Below, piece after piece: positions 38,877 through 48,096 of a DNA stretch of 64,000 bases. The translations under genes and the position numbers were made by a program. The notes beneath the pieces are model-generated. The model saw only the letters and a list, made by a program, of their open reading frames with translations, did no database searches and was not told where the DNA came from. Origin of the DNA: Terracoccus sp. 273MFTsu3.1 (GTDB lineage Bacteria > Actinomycetota > Actinomycetes > Actinomycetales > Dermatophilaceae); contig NZ_KB911825.1 of assembly GCF_000383675.1 (NCBI RefSeq), positions 62,001 through 126,000 on the forward strand, in the 5' to 3' direction. Numbering within the stretch: the first letter of the stretch is position 1; every line of letters begins with the position of its first letter.

Positions 38877-40583
38877 GATCCGGCCCTGCCCGAGGGTGAC
38901 TTGCCAGCCGCCGGGCGCTCCGGCGAGCCCGAGCCCGAGGTCTCCGGCATCTCGCTCCGGCTCATCGCCGGTCTCGCCGCGACGGCGCACGGGGTCGTCC
39001 GCGCCGATCCGGCACGCCTCGACGTCAGCGTCGACAGCACGACGCCGCTCCGCTCCGCGCTGCGCGACGACGCTCCCGCCCGGCTGACCCACCGGCTCGT
39101 GCTCGCCGACGCGGCCGCTCTCGCGGAGGAGGACGGTGACACCGCGTCGCTCGCCGACACCGCCGCCGCGCTCGACACGGCCGGAGCAGCAGGGCTCGTC
39201 GTCTCCGGGCTGTCGGGCAAGCCGCTCGCCGCCCTCGTCAAGGCGGCCGACGCGACGGGCCTGCCGCTCATCGACGTCCCGCTCGACCACATCGCGACCT
39301 TCACGACCGACGTGCTGAGCGCGATGCTCGAGCACCAGACCGCGATCCTGCGCCGCCTCGAGGACGCCGACCGTGCCCTCGTGCAGATCGTCCTCGCCGG
39401 CGGCTCCCTCGACGACCTGTGTGAGCAGGTGGTCGGCTTCCTCGACGGCGCCGTCATGGTGACGACGACCGACGGCCGCGTCATCGCCCGCGCCGGTTCG
39501 CAGCGCGAGCTCGACCACGCGCTGTCCCTCGAGTGCTTCGACCGCACGGGGCGGCTGCTCACCGAGGCCGAGCCGATGGGCCCCCGACCCGACGGCCCGA
39601 CCGCCAACCGCTCTGCCGTGCGCATCGTCGCCGGCCACCTCGACCACGGCGTGCTCATGGCGTTCTGCAGCCACCGCCACCTGACGGTCGACGACGTGCG
39701 CCTGCTCGAGCGGGCCGCGACGGTCGCCGCGCTGGCCATCACCAAGGACCAGGCCGTCTCGGCGGTCGAGAGCAAGTACCGCGCCGAGTTCCTCCGCGAC
39801 GCCCTCGCCGGCCGCGCCGGCTCCCCCGTCGACGCCGTCGCCCACGCCAGCTCGCTCGGCTGGGACATCGACCGGCCCATGGTCGTCGTCGTGGCCGAGA
39901 CCGACGAGGACGACGACCGCTCGACGCGTGACGCCGACGAGGTGCGCTTCCTCCAGCAGCGCTTCGCCCGCGCCTGGACCCACGCCGTGGCGGTGCGCGA
40001 CTCCCGTTCTCCCGTCATGGGATTCAGCCGCGAGGTGGTCGCCCTCATCGGTGTCCCCTCCGGCGCCGAGACCGACCAGGTCATGCGCATCGTCGGCGAG
40101 TACGTCCGGGTCGTGCGGGGCGACGGCGGCGGCGGCCGGCGCAGCTTCTCGGCCGGGGTCTCGCGGGCCATCACCTCGGTTGCCGGGCTGCCCCAGGCAT
40201 ACGACGAGGCGCTCTCGGCGGTCACCGTCGGACGCCAGATGCACGGTGACGGCGCCACGACCCACGTCGACGGCCTCGGCATCTACCGCCTGCTCGCGCT
40301 CATCCCCGACGGCGCCGACCTCCGCCGCTTCGTCGCCGAGTCGCTGCGCGAGCTGGCCACCGACGACTCACCGGAGTACGCCGGCCTGCGCCAGACCCTG
40401 AGCATCCTCATCGACACCAACATGAACGTCGCCGAGACGGCGCGCCTGCTCTTCTTCCACTACAACACGCTGCGCTACCGCATCGGCAAGCTCGAGAAGA
40501 TCCTCGGCCCGTTCACGACCGACCCCGACCTGCGCCTCACCCTCGCCCTCGCGCTCAAGATCCACCAGATGCGCGGCATCTGA
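38859..40583 (+). CDS. PucR-family transcriptional regulator
   Basis: A 574-residue regulator. It has an N-terminal PucR/purine-catabolism domain (about 30-170, SGLSGKPLAALVKAADATGLPLIDVP), a GAF/GGDEF-like central region (about 180-460), and a C-terminal helix-turn-helix with the PucR signature MNVAETARLLFFHYNTLRYR (about 522-541). PucR proteins control purine and related nitrogen-source catabolism, often responding to a pathway intermediate. It is divergent from the AllH/AllF-AllG genes and next to an NCS2 permease, so it is the likely local regulator. The transcript appears leaderless. Confidence 0.9.
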   Translation: MVKVANDPALPEGDLPAAGRSGEPEPEVSGISLRLIAGLAATAHGVVRADPARLDVSVDSTTPLRSALRDDAPARLTHRLVLADAAALAEEDGDTASLADTAAALDTAGAAGLVVSGLSGKPLAALVKAADATGLPLIDVPLDHIATFTTDVLSAMLEHQTAILRRLEDADRALVQIVLAGGSLDDLCEQVVGFLDGAVMVTTTDGRVIARAGSQRELDHALSLECFDRTGRLLTEAEPMGPRPDGPTANRSAVRIVAGHLDHGVLMAFCSHRHLTVDDVRLLERAATVAALAITKDQAVSAVESKYRAEFLRDALAGRAGSPVDAVAHASSLGWDIDRPMVVVVAETDEDDDRSTRDADEVRFLQQRFARAWTHAVAVRDSRSPVMGFSREVVALIGVPSGAETDQVMRIVGEYVRVVRGDGGGGRRSFSAGVSRAITSVAGLPQAYDEALSAVTVGRQMHGDGATTHVDGLGIYRLLALIPDGADLRRFVAESLRELATDDSPEYAGLRQTLSILIDTNMNVAETARLLFFHYNTLRYRIGKLEKILGPFTTDPDLRLTLALALKIHQMRGI

Positions 40584-40838
40584 CCGGCCACCCCTGGCGT
40601 ATGCCGTGTCGCGCGGTTCGAGGTACATCGCACCGTGGCCCGGGCGTGACCCTCCACGGCGGGAGGCGGCGGACCGCCGGGACCGGGGGTGACGGCATAC
40701 GTCATGACGTGCCAGAGGGGCACCCTCGGCGTGTATCAACGTTTGACGAACGCAATGCCCTGCGGTGGGAGTAGTTTTCGCCCATCCCGGAGTGGGACGT
40801 GACCCACATCACCGCATGTGGCAACCATAGGAGTCGGA
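40584..40838. other. 255-bp spacer before the permease gene
   Basis: No gene is visible. The spacer holds two octamer copies in opposite orientations (40599 and 40693), a CGGCGG-A-CCGCCG palindrome between them, a TTGACG at about 40743, and GTGGCAAC at 40818-40825, which resembles the TTGGCA/TGCCAA sites of neighbouring promoters. The permease promoter lies here, but I cannot fix a -10. Confidence 0.55.
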
Positions 40839-42323
40839 ATGGCTTTGGGCTGGAAACTGCACGGGGACGGCAAGACGATGGGCCCCGACGACGTCGTCGC
40901 TCCAGACGAGCGACTGTCGTGGGGCAAGACGATCGGTCTCGGTGCGCAGCACGTCGTCGCGATGTTCGGTGCGACGTTCGTCTTCCCCCTGATCATGGGT
41001 CTCAACGCCCAGCTCGCGATCATGATGAGCGGTATCGCGACGATCTGCTTCCTGCTGATCGTCAACGGAAAGGTCCCGAGCTACCTCGGCACGTCGGCGA
41101 GCTTCGTCGGTGCCGTGGCGGCCATCCGGGCGCAGGGCGGCACGTCCGCCGAGGTCACGGGCGCCATCCTCGTCGCGGGCGTCGTGCTCGCGCTCGTGGG
41201 TGTGGCGATCCACTTCCTCGGCTCGTCGGTGCTGCACAAGGTGCTGCCGCCCGTCGTGACCGGTGCGGTCGTCATGCTCATCGGCTTCAACCTGGCGCCG
41301 GTCGTCGCCAACATCTACTGGCCGCAGGACCAGTGGGTCGCCCTGCTCGTCATGGCGTTCACCATCATCTGCGCGGTCGCCTTCAAGGGGTTCGTGTCGC
41401 GCATCGCGGTCTTCCTCGCCCTGATCTTCGGCTACGTCATCTCGTGGCTCTTCGACAAGGTGTTCGGCCAGATCACGTCCTACGACGCGGGCGCCGGCAA
41501 GGTCACGACTCACTTCCGCACGAACTTCGACAACCTCGCCAGCCAGCCGTGGTTCGGCCTGCCGCCGTCGACGACGACCGGCGCCGACGGCAAGGAGCTC
41601 GTCGGCATCCACGCGCCGTCCTTCTCGGTCGCCGCGATCCTCCTCGTGCTCCCGGCCGTCATCGCGCTCATCGCGGAGAACACCGGCCACGTCAAGGCCG
41701 TCGCCGAGATGACGAAGACCGACCTCGACCCCTACATGGGTCGCGCCATCGCCGCGGACGGCATCGGCACGGTCATCGCGAGCTCCGTCGGTGGCTCGCC
41801 GACGACGACGTACGCCGAGAACATCGGCGTCATGGCGGCCACCCGCGTCTACTCGACGGCCGCCTACTACGTGGCCGCGATCGTCGCCATCGTCTTCGGC
41901 CTCTCGCCGAAGTTCGGGGCGCTCGTCGCGTCGGTCCCCGGCGGCGTCCTCGGCGGCATCACGGTCGTGCTCTACGGCATGATCGGCCTGCTCGGCGCGA
42001 AGATCTGGAAGGAGAACGGGGTCGACTTCGGCAACCCGATCAACCTCGTCCCGGTCGCGGCCGGCATCGTCATCGGCATCGGCAACGTGTCGCTCGTCTT
42101 CACGTCCGACTTCACGCTCGGCGGCATCGCCCTCGGCACCATCGTCGCGGTCGTCGCCTACCACGTCGCCCGCGCCGTGGCGCCGGCCGACCTGCGTGAA
42201 CGCGCCGACGCCGCAGGAGGCACGATGATCTCGCTCGGCGAGCGCGAGGGTGACTACGGCGACGCCGACGGCGTCGACGACCTCTACCAGGACGCGCCGA
42301 ACGGTCCCGACCGGCGTCACTGA
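40839..42323 (+). CDS. NCS2 uracil/xanthine permease, UraA-like
   Basis: A 494-residue transporter of the NCS2 (UapA/UraA) family with about 14 membrane segments. The substrate-binding glutamates are both present: IAENTGHVKAV (TM8 region) and TTTYAENIGVMAATRVYS (TM10 region). The second motif is the UraA/RutG/PyrP uracil branch rather than the xanthine branch. It would import uracil or a similar base by proton symport. ATG 40839 has AGGAG at 5 nt spacing. The acidic C-terminal tail (about 35 residues) is longer than in UraA. The neighbouring Mo-hydroxylase and barbiturase-type genes fit a pyrimidine substrate. Confidence 0.88.
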   Translation: MALGWKLHGDGKTMGPDDVVAPDERLSWGKTIGLGAQHVVAMFGATFVFPLIMGLNAQLAIMMSGIATICFLLIVNGKVPSYLGTSASFVGAVAAIRAQGGTSAEVTGAILVAGVVLALVGVAIHFLGSSVLHKVLPPVVTGAVVMLIGFNLAPVVANIYWPQDQWVALLVMAFTIICAVAFKGFVSRIAVFLALIFGYVISWLFDKVFGQITSYDAGAGKVTTHFRTNFDNLASQPWFGLPPSTTTGADGKELVGIHAPSFSVAAILLVLPAVIALIAENTGHVKAVAEMTKTDLDPYMGRAIAADGIGTVIASSVGGSPTTTYAENIGVMAATRVYSTAAYYVAAIVAIVFGLSPKFGALVASVPGGVLGGITVVLYGMIGLLGAKIWKENGVDFGNPINLVPVAAGIVIGIGNVSLVFTSDFTLGGIALGTIVAVVAYHVARAVAPADLRERADAAGGTMISLGEREGDYGDADGVDDLYQDAPNGPDRRH

Positions 42324-42374
42324 GCCCCCCGGCTCGCGCCGACGCACCACCACGCACCACCACGAAGCACCGGC

Positions 42375-42409
42375 CCGTGGGCTCCCGATCTCGGATCGGG
42401 GGCCCACGG
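42375..42409 (+). terminator. terminator of the permease gene
   Basis: A 16-bp stem (CCGTGGGCTCCCGATC with one T:G wobble) around a TCG loop lies 52 bp after the permease stop. It separates the permease from the molybdenum hydroxylase operon, which must have its own promoter. Confidence 0.85.
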
Positions 42410-42425
42410 CCCGTTCAGGGCAGAA

Positions 42426-42434
42426 GTTGCCAAA
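42426..42434. promoter_or_regulatory. GTTGCCAA site upstream of the molybdenum hydroxylase operon
   Basis: GTTGCCAAA differs by one base from the GTTGCCAAC inside the pucR 5' end. It lies 68 bp upstream of the GTG at 42502, directly after the permease terminator. A second, AT-richer stretch with ACTAGT follows at about 42464. Candidate PucR or other regulator binding site. Confidence 0.35.
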
Positions 42435-42501
42435 AGCCCACGGGCAGCGATGCACAACCATCACTAGTCCCCACCGGGGGTCGGAAGGCAGGATCAGTTC
42501 G

Positions 42502-43473
42502 GTGAAGCCCGCCCCCTTCGAGCACCACGCACCGCTCACCGTCGAGCAGGCCGTCTCCGTCCTCACCGAGGTCGGGCACGACGGCAAGGTCCTCGCGGGC
42601 GGCCAGAGTCTCATCCCGATCCTCAACATGCGGCTGGCGTCGCCGGCGCACCTCGTCGACATCAACCGCGTCGCCGGCCTCGACACCGTCGAGGTGACCG
42701 CCGAGGCCGTTCGCGTCGGCGCCCTCGTGCGGCACGCCGGTCTCGAGCGCTCCGAGAGTGCGTATGCCGCCCTCCCCCTCCTGCGCCAGGCGCTCGTCAA
42801 CGTCGCCCACCCGGCCATCCGCAACCGCGGCACGACGGTCGGCTCCATCGCCCACGCCGACGCGGCCGGCGAGATGCCCGCGATCCTCGCCCTGACCGAC
42901 GGGGTCGTCGAGGTGGCAGGCCCGTCCGGGACGCGCGAGATCGCGTGGTCCGACTTCTTCCTCGGCGCCCTCGAGACGTCGCTCGCGGCCGAGGAGCTCG
43001 CCGTCGCGGTGCGCTTCGGCCGCTTCCCGGCCGGCACCGGCACGGCCTTCACCGAGGCGGCCCGACGTCACGGCGACTACGCCATGGCCGGCGTCGGGGT
43101 AGCCCTGACGGTCGCCGACGGCGTCGTCTCCGGCGCTCGGGCCTCGTTCGTCTCCGTCACCGACGTGCCCTCGGTCCTCGACCTCGGACCGGTCCTCGAC
43201 GGGGTCGAGCCGGGCTCGGGCGAGTGGGACGCCGCGCTCGACACCGCCGCCGAGGCGGTGCGCGGGCACGTCGACCCCGAGGGCGACATCCACGCGAGCG
43301 CCGACTACCGCCGCATGCTCGTCACCGAGCTGACCCGCCGGGTCCTCCCCCAGGCGGCCGACCGTGCCACGACCCCCGCACCGAACGCGGCGTTCGATCG
43401 CGGAAGTGCTGTGACAACACTGAGTTCGACATCGAGCACTGCGTTCGGTGGACAAGGAGCCAGCCATGACTGA
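42502..43473 (+). CDS. molybdenum hydroxylase FAD subunit (CoxM-like)
   Basis: The 323-residue medium subunit carries FAD and passes electrons from the iron-sulfur subunit to the acceptor. The FAD-binding motifs AGGQSLIPILNMR (about 33-45) and TTVGSIAHADAAGEMP (about 112-127) are present. The second is one Gly shorter than the usual TVGGSIAHADP. The last 30 residues are a low-complexity tail. GTG 42502 follows AGGCAGGA at about 9 nt. The gene overlaps the iron-sulfur subunit gene by 8 bp, and the order M-S-L matches cox-type operons. No nearby XdhC or Mo-cofactor gene is visible. Confidence 0.92.
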   Translation: MKPAPFEHHAPLTVEQAVSVLTEVGHDGKVLAGGQSLIPILNMRLASPAHLVDINRVAGLDTVEVTAEAVRVGALVRHAGLERSESAYAALPLLRQALVNVAHPAIRNRGTTVGSIAHADAAGEMPAILALTDGVVEVAGPSGTREIAWSDFFLGALETSLAAEELAVAVRFGRFPAGTGTAFTEAARRHGDYAMAGVGVALTVADGVVSGARASFVSVTDVPSVLDLGPVLDGVEPGSGEWDAALDTAAEAVRGHVDPEGDIHASADYRRMLVTELTRRVLPQAADRATTPAPNAAFDRGSAVTTLSSTSSTAFGGQGASHD

Positions 43474-44008
43474 CACGACCCCCGCCACCGAGACGCTCCA
43501 CGACGTGACGGTCTCCGTGAACGGCGTACGCCACTCGGCCGCCGTGCCCGCCCGCCGGCTGCTCTCGGACTTCGTGCGCCACGACCTCGAGCTGACCGGA
43601 ACCCACGTCGGCTGCGAGCACGGCGTGTGCGGGGCCTGCACCGTCCTCGTCGACGGGCAGCCGATGCGCTCGTGCCTCATGTTCGCCGTCACGGCGCAGG
43701 ACCACGCGATCACCACCGTCGAGGGGCTCTGCTCGGCGCCCGACGCCCGCACCGTCCCGACCGGCGAGTCGATGAACCCGGTCCAGCAGGCCTTCGCCGA
43801 GTGCCACGGTCTCCAGTGCGGTTTCTGCACCCCGGGCTTCCTCACGACCGTGACGGCCTACCTCGAGGAGAACTCGTCACCGACGAGCGAGCAGGCACGA
43901 GAGGCGATCTCGGGCAACCTCTGCCGCTGCACCGGCTACCAGAACATCGTCAAGAGCGTCCTGCGCGCCGCCGAGATCAAGGCCGAGCGGGCGGAGGAGC
44001 ACGCGTGA
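43466..44008 (+). CDS. molybdenum hydroxylase [2Fe-2S] subunit (CoxS-like)
   Basis: A 180-residue small subunit with two [2Fe-2S] centres. The plant-type cluster uses Cys50, Cys55, Cys58 and Cys70 (CEHGVCGAC...C). The second uses Cys118, Cys121, Cys153 and Cys155 (CGFC and CRC). ATG 43466 has a perfect AAGGAG with 6 nt spacing. It overlaps both neighbours (8 bp with the FAD subunit gene, GTGA with the large subunit gene), so the three subunits are made together. Confidence 0.95.
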   Translation: MTDTTPATETLHDVTVSVNGVRHSAAVPARRLLSDFVRHDLELTGTHVGCEHGVCGACTVLVDGQPMRSCLMFAVTAQDHAITTVEGLCSAPDARTVPTGESMNPVQQAFAECHGLQCGFCTPGFLTTVTAYLEENSSPTSEQAREAISGNLCRCTGYQNIVKSVLRAAEIKAERAEEHA

Positions 44009-46455
44009 CGACCCAGATGTTCGGTGCGCCGATCAGGCGCAAGGAGGACCCTCGCCTCGTCACGGGCGGCGGGCGCTACCTCGACGACCTCGGGCACGAC
44101 GCCCTCGCCGCGGCGTTCGTCCGCAGCCCGCACGCCCACGCCCGCATCGTCGACATCGACGCCTCCGAGGCCATCGAGGTCGAGGGCGTCGTCGGCATCT
44201 ACGTCCACGAGGACCTCCCCGGCCGGGTCGGCGAGCCGTTGCCCTTGCTCATCCCGCACCCGACGCTGACCCACGGCCGCACCGGCTACGCCCTGGCCAA
44301 GGACGAGGTCAACCACGTCGGCGAGCCGATCGTCATGGTCGTCGCGACCGACCGCTACGTCGCCGAGGACGCCTGCCAGCGCATCCGGATCACCTACGAC
44401 CAGCTGCCCGTCGTCGTCGGCATCGAGGCCGCCCGCTCCGGCGAGCTGCTCGTGCACGACGACGTGCCCGACAACGTCGCGGCCCACATGCTCCAGGAGG
44501 TCGGCGACGTCGACGCCGCGATGGCCTCCGCCCCGCACACCCTGACGCTCGACCTCGACATCGAGCGCAGCGCCTGCATGCCCATGGAGGGCAAGGGCGT
44601 CTACGCCCGCTGGGACCGCGACCGCGGCGAGCTGCGGATGTACTCCTCGACCCAGACCTCGACCGGCGTGCGTGCCGCTGTCGCCGCCAAGCTCGACCTG
44701 CCCCTCGCGAAGGTCGAGTGCATCGCCCCCGACGTGGGCGGCGGCTTCGGCGTCAAGATCGTCCACCCGTGGCCCGAGGAGGTCCTCGTCCCGTGGGCCG
44801 CGATCCTCCTCGGTCGCCCGGTCAAGTGGGCCGAGGACCGGCGCGAGCACTTCATCAGCGCGGCGCACGAGCGCGGCCAGCTCCAGCGGGTCACCGTCGG
44901 CTTCGACGACGAGGGCCACCTGCTCGCGCTCGACGTCAAGCTCTGGCACGACAACGGCGCCTACACGCCCTACGGCATCATCGTCCCGATCATCACCTCG
45001 ACCCAGCTTCTCGGCCCCTACAAGCCGGGGACCTACCGCTGCGAGTTCTGGTCGCTCTACACGAACACCGTTCTCGTGACGCCCTACCGGGGCGCCGGGC
45101 GCCCGCAGGGGTGCTTCGCGATGGAGCGCACCATGGATGCCATCGCCGACGAGCTCGGCCTCGACCGCGCCGAGGTGCGCTCGCGCAACTTCATCCTCCC
45201 GTCCGAGATGCCGTGGGACCACGGCCTGCTCTTCCAGGACGGCCGCCCCCTCAAGTACGACTCGGGCGACTTCCCGGCGAGCCTCGCCAAGCTCAAGGAC
45301 CTCGTCGGCTGGGACGACTTCGCCGACTACCGGCGCCAGGCCGAGGCCGAGGGCCGCAAGGTCGGGCTCGGCATCGGCTGCTACGTCGAGGGCACCGGGG
45401 TCGGCCCCTACGAGGGCGGTCACATCCAGATCGAGACGAGCGGCCGCGTCAACGTCTCGACGGGCCTGACGTCGCAGGGCCAGGGCCACGAGACCGTCTT
45501 CGCCCAGATCGTCGCGCAGGAGCTCGGCGTCCGGATGGAGGACGTCTTCGTCACCACCGGCGACACCCGCAAGATGGCGTATGCCGTGGGCACCTTCGCG
45601 TCGCGCGCCGCGGTCATGAGCGGCAGCGCCATCGCCCTCGCCGCCCGCAACGTGCGGGCCAAGGCGCTGCGCATCGCCGCCGACGCCCTCGAGGTGTCAC
45701 CAGAGGACCTCGAGATCGTCGAGGGCACGGTGCGGGTCAAGGGTGCTCCGGCGACGTCGATGAGCCTCGGCACGGTGTCGGTGCTCTCCAACCCGCTCCG
45801 CTACGCCTTCGACGAGGCGGCCAAGGCTGCGACGCAGTTCGCCGGCACCTTCGACCCCGACAAGCCCCCCGTGGCCGACGACGAGGAGCCGGGCCTCGAG
45901 GGCAAGGACTTCTACTCCCCCACCCAGGCGACGTTCGCCAACGGCATGCACGCGGCGATCGTCGAGACCGATCCCGTCACGGCCGAGATCAAGATCCTGC
46001 GCTACTGCGTCATCCACGACTGCGGCACGATGATCAACCCGATGATCGTCGAGGGCCAGGTCCACGGCGGCGTCGCGCAGGGCGTCGGAGGCGCACTCTA
46101 CGAGCGGATGGCCTACGACGAGTCGGGCCAGCTGCTCAACGCGAGCTTCATGGACTTCCTCATGCCCTACGCGTCCGAGGTGCCGACCATCGAGGCCGAC
46201 CACCTCGAGACCCCGTCGCCGCTGAACCCCTTGGGCATCAAGGGCGCCGGCGAGGCGGGCTGCATCCCCGTGTCGGCCGTCATCGCGTCGGCCATCGAGG
46301 ACGCCGAGGGCTTCCCGATCACCCGGATGCCGATCTCGCCCTACGACCTCTGGGAGCTGCGCCGCCGCCACGCGGACGGCGAGATCCCGTCCCTGCACCG
46401 CACGAGCCGAACGACCAGCACGCCGAGCACGTCATCGAAGGAGCCGACCGCATGA
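44005..46455 (+). CDS. molybdenum hydroxylase catalytic subunit (CoxL/XdhB-like)
   Basis: An 816-residue molybdopterin-binding subunit of the xanthine oxidase family. Its active-site loop is PYRGAGRP (about 359-366), so it lacks the AYXCSFR loop of true CO dehydrogenase. The catalytic Glu lies in GIKGAGEAGC near 745-754. GQGHETVFAQI and GGGFGVK are cofactor-contact patterns. Together with CoxM and CoxS it would hydroxylate an N-heterocycle or aldehyde using water. The uracil permease and barbiturase-type genes suggest uracil to barbiturate; xanthine-type or other substrates are alternatives. GTG 44005 overlaps the previous stop. Confidence 0.93.
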   Translation: MTTQMFGAPIRRKEDPRLVTGGGRYLDDLGHDALAAAFVRSPHAHARIVDIDASEAIEVEGVVGIYVHEDLPGRVGEPLPLLIPHPTLTHGRTGYALAKDEVNHVGEPIVMVVATDRYVAEDACQRIRITYDQLPVVVGIEAARSGELLVHDDVPDNVAAHMLQEVGDVDAAMASAPHTLTLDLDIERSACMPMEGKGVYARWDRDRGELRMYSSTQTSTGVRAAVAAKLDLPLAKVECIAPDVGGGFGVKIVHPWPEEVLVPWAAILLGRPVKWAEDRREHFISAAHERGQLQRVTVGFDDEGHLLALDVKLWHDNGAYTPYGIIVPIITSTQLLGPYKPGTYRCEFWSLYTNTVLVTPYRGAGRPQGCFAMERTMDAIADELGLDRAEVRSRNFILPSEMPWDHGLLFQDGRPLKYDSGDFPASLAKLKDLVGWDDFADYRRQAEAEGRKVGLGIGCYVEGTGVGPYEGGHIQIETSGRVNVSTGLTSQGQGHETVFAQIVAQELGVRMEDVFVTTGDTRKMAYAVGTFASRAAVMSGSAIALAARNVRAKALRIAADALEVSPEDLEIVEGTVRVKGAPATSMSLGTVSVLSNPLRYAFDEAAKAATQFAGTFDPDKPPVADDEEPGLEGKDFYSPTQATFANGMHAAIVETDPVTAEIKILRYCVIHDCGTMINPMIVEGQVHGGVAQGVGGALYERMAYDESGQLLNASFMDFLMPYASEVPTIEADHLETPSPLNPLGIKGAGEAGCIPVSAVIASAIEDAEGFPITRMPISPYDLWELRRRHADGEIPSLHRTSRTTSTPSTSSKEPTA

Positions 46456-47111
46456 AGATCACCGGATCCGCCACCCTCGCGGCCGACCCGCAGCAGGTGT
46501 GGGACGCCTTCCACGACCCGGCCGTGCTCGCGCGCTGCCTGCCGGGCTGCGAGCGCCTCACCGAGCTCGGCCCCGACCACTACGCCATGACCGTGACCGC
46601 GGGTGTTGCCGCCATCAAGGGCACCTACGACGGCGAGGTGTCGCTGCGCGACCCGCAGCACCCCGGCTCCTTCACGATGAAGGCCTCGGGGGCGGGAGCC
46701 CCGGGCACCGTCGACGCCGACGTCGTCGTGCGGCTCGCACCGTCGAGCGCCGGTGGCACCGACCTGACTTACGACGCGGACGCCTCCGTGGGTGGTGTCA
46801 TCGGCGGCGTCGGCCAGCGCATGCTCGCCGGTGTCACGAAGAAGATGGCGGGACAGTTCTTCTCGGCCGTCGACGCCGACATCTCGGGCGTCCGCCCGGC
46901 CACCCCCAGCGCCCCCACGGCCCTCACACCGTCCGCAGCACCCGGCACACCTGCCGGTGCTGCTGCGCCCGGCACGCCAGTGTCGTATGCCGGTCGGCCG
47001 GCTGCCACGGGGTCGTTCGCCGGGCGCGAGTACGCCCTCGGCGTCGTCACCGGCGGTGCCGTCGCGCTCGTCGGTGTCCTCGTCGGCTGGGCGATCGGTC
47101 GGAGGAGCTGA
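46452..47111 (+). CDS. CoxG-like SRPBCC protein with C-terminal membrane anchor
   Basis: A 219-residue protein. Residues 1-150 form an SRPBCC/CoxG domain (MKITGSATLAADPQQVWDAF, CLPGCERL near 33-40, KGTYDGEVSL). A Pro/Ala-rich linker (about 150-190) leads to one C-terminal membrane helix (about 195-215). In CO-oxidizing bacteria CoxG tethers the molybdenum hydroxylase to the membrane so it can donate electrons to quinone. The same role here would make this an oxygen- or quinone-linked dehydrogenase. ATG 46452 overlaps the large-subunit stop (ATGA). Confidence 0.9.
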   Translation: MKITGSATLAADPQQVWDAFHDPAVLARCLPGCERLTELGPDHYAMTVTAGVAAIKGTYDGEVSLRDPQHPGSFTMKASGAGAPGTVDADVVVRLAPSSAGGTDLTYDADASVGGVIGGVGQRMLAGVTKKMAGQFFSAVDADISGVRPATPSAPTALTPSAAPGTPAGAAAPGTPVSYAGRPAATGSFAGREYALGVVTGGAVALVGVLVGWAIGRRS

Positions 47112-47113
47112 CG

Positions 47114-48037
47114 ATGCGCGCCTTCACCGCCGCGGCCGTCCAGGTGGCCCCCGTCCCGGCCCCGCTCAGCGCCGAGACGATCCGCACCAACCTCGACACG
47201 TGCGTCGACATGACACGGAGGTGTGTCGCAGCCACCGGGGCCGAGCTCGTCGTGCTCCCCGAGACCGCGACGACCGGGTTCACCCCGGGCTGCTCCAAGG
47301 AGGAGCTCTGGGACCTCGTCACCGAGCTGCCCGGACCGATGGTCGAGCCGATCCGGGACGTGGCCCGCGAGCTCGGCGTGCACGTCTGCGTCGGCACCTA
47401 CGAGCGGGGACCGGAACGCGGCGTCGTCTACAACTCGTCGGTGCTCGTCGGCCCGTCGGGTGACGTGCTCGGGATCTACCGCAAGACGCACCCGTTCTGC
47501 TCCGAGATCGTCAGCGGCGGCGGCTGGGTCACCCCGGGCGACACCGTGACGGTGTGCGACACCGAGCTCGGCCGCATCGGCATGATCATCTGCTTCGACG
47601 GCGACTACCCGGAGCTCTCGCGCATCCAGGCGGTGCAGGGGGCCGAGGTCATCTGCCGGCCGTCGGCGCTGCTGCGCTCGGCCGACATCTGGGACCTCAC
47701 GTCGCGCGCGCGTGCCTACGACAACCACGTCTACGTCATCGGGGCCAACGCCGTCGGTGCCGACCCCGCCGGCGTGCTCTACTTCGGCAACTCGCACATC
47801 GTGACGCCGATCGGCCACGTCGTGGCCAAGGCCGCGACGCACCCGGGCTGGGTCTCGGCGCGGCTCGACCCGGCCGACGCGCTCGCGTCGCTCACCCCGG
47901 GGTCCAACGTCGGGCAGTCCTTCGACCACCTGCGCGACCGCAACCTCGACCTCATCCGCAACCACCGGGCCGAGCTCGAGGGTGCCGCCGAGACGTCGTT
48001 CCCGCACGCCCCGATCCACCGCGGCGACGCCGGCTGA
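47114..48037 (+). CDS. nitrilase-superfamily amidohydrolase
   Basis: A 307-residue C-N hydrolase with the Glu50 (LPETATTGF), Lys124 (YRKTHPF) and Cys160 (IICFDGDYPE) catalytic triad. GTYERG and YNSSVLVGP follow the family. It probably cleaves an amide or N-carbamoyl compound; the exact class cannot be read from the active-site loop, which is not the CYGRHHP of beta-ureidopropionase. In the pathway I propose it could hydrolyse malonamate to malonate and ammonia, or remove an N-carbamoyl group. It follows coxG by 2 bp with GGAGGAG overlapping the coxG stop. Confidence 0.88.
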   Translation: MRAFTAAAVQVAPVPAPLSAETIRTNLDTCVDMTRRCVAATGAELVVLPETATTGFTPGCSKEELWDLVTELPGPMVEPIRDVARELGVHVCVGTYERGPERGVVYNSSVLVGPSGDVLGIYRKTHPFCSEIVSGGGWVTPGDTVTVCDTELGRIGMIICFDGDYPELSRIQAVQGAEVICRPSALLRSADIWDLTSRARAYDNHVYVIGANAVGADPAGVLYFGNSHIVTPIGHVVAKAATHPGWVSARLDPADALASLTPGSNVGQSFDHLRDRNLDLIRNHRAELEGAAETSFPHAPIHRGDAG

Positions 48038-48045
48038 CCTCCGGC

Positions 48046-48070
48046 GTCGGGCCGGCGGCCACCGCCCGAC
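48046..48070. terminator. weak hairpin between convergent genes
   Basis: GTCGGGC pairs with GCCCGAC over 7 bp around an 11-nt GC-rich loop, just after the amidohydrolase stop and before the convergent RDD gene. No T-run follows. It may be a terminator; the loop is large, so confidence is modest. Confidence 0.4.
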
Positions 48071-48096
48071 GACCGCCGTTCGCTGCCGTCGAAGGC

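Noticed and set aside
40809-43052. A 747-codon open frame on the minus strand opposite the permease
   Set aside because: Charged low-complexity antisense product with no motif; the permease frame is clearly real.
42502-47111. Calling the three-subunit enzyme carbon monoxide dehydrogenase
   Set aside because: The CoxL-type active-site loop (AYXCSFR) is absent.
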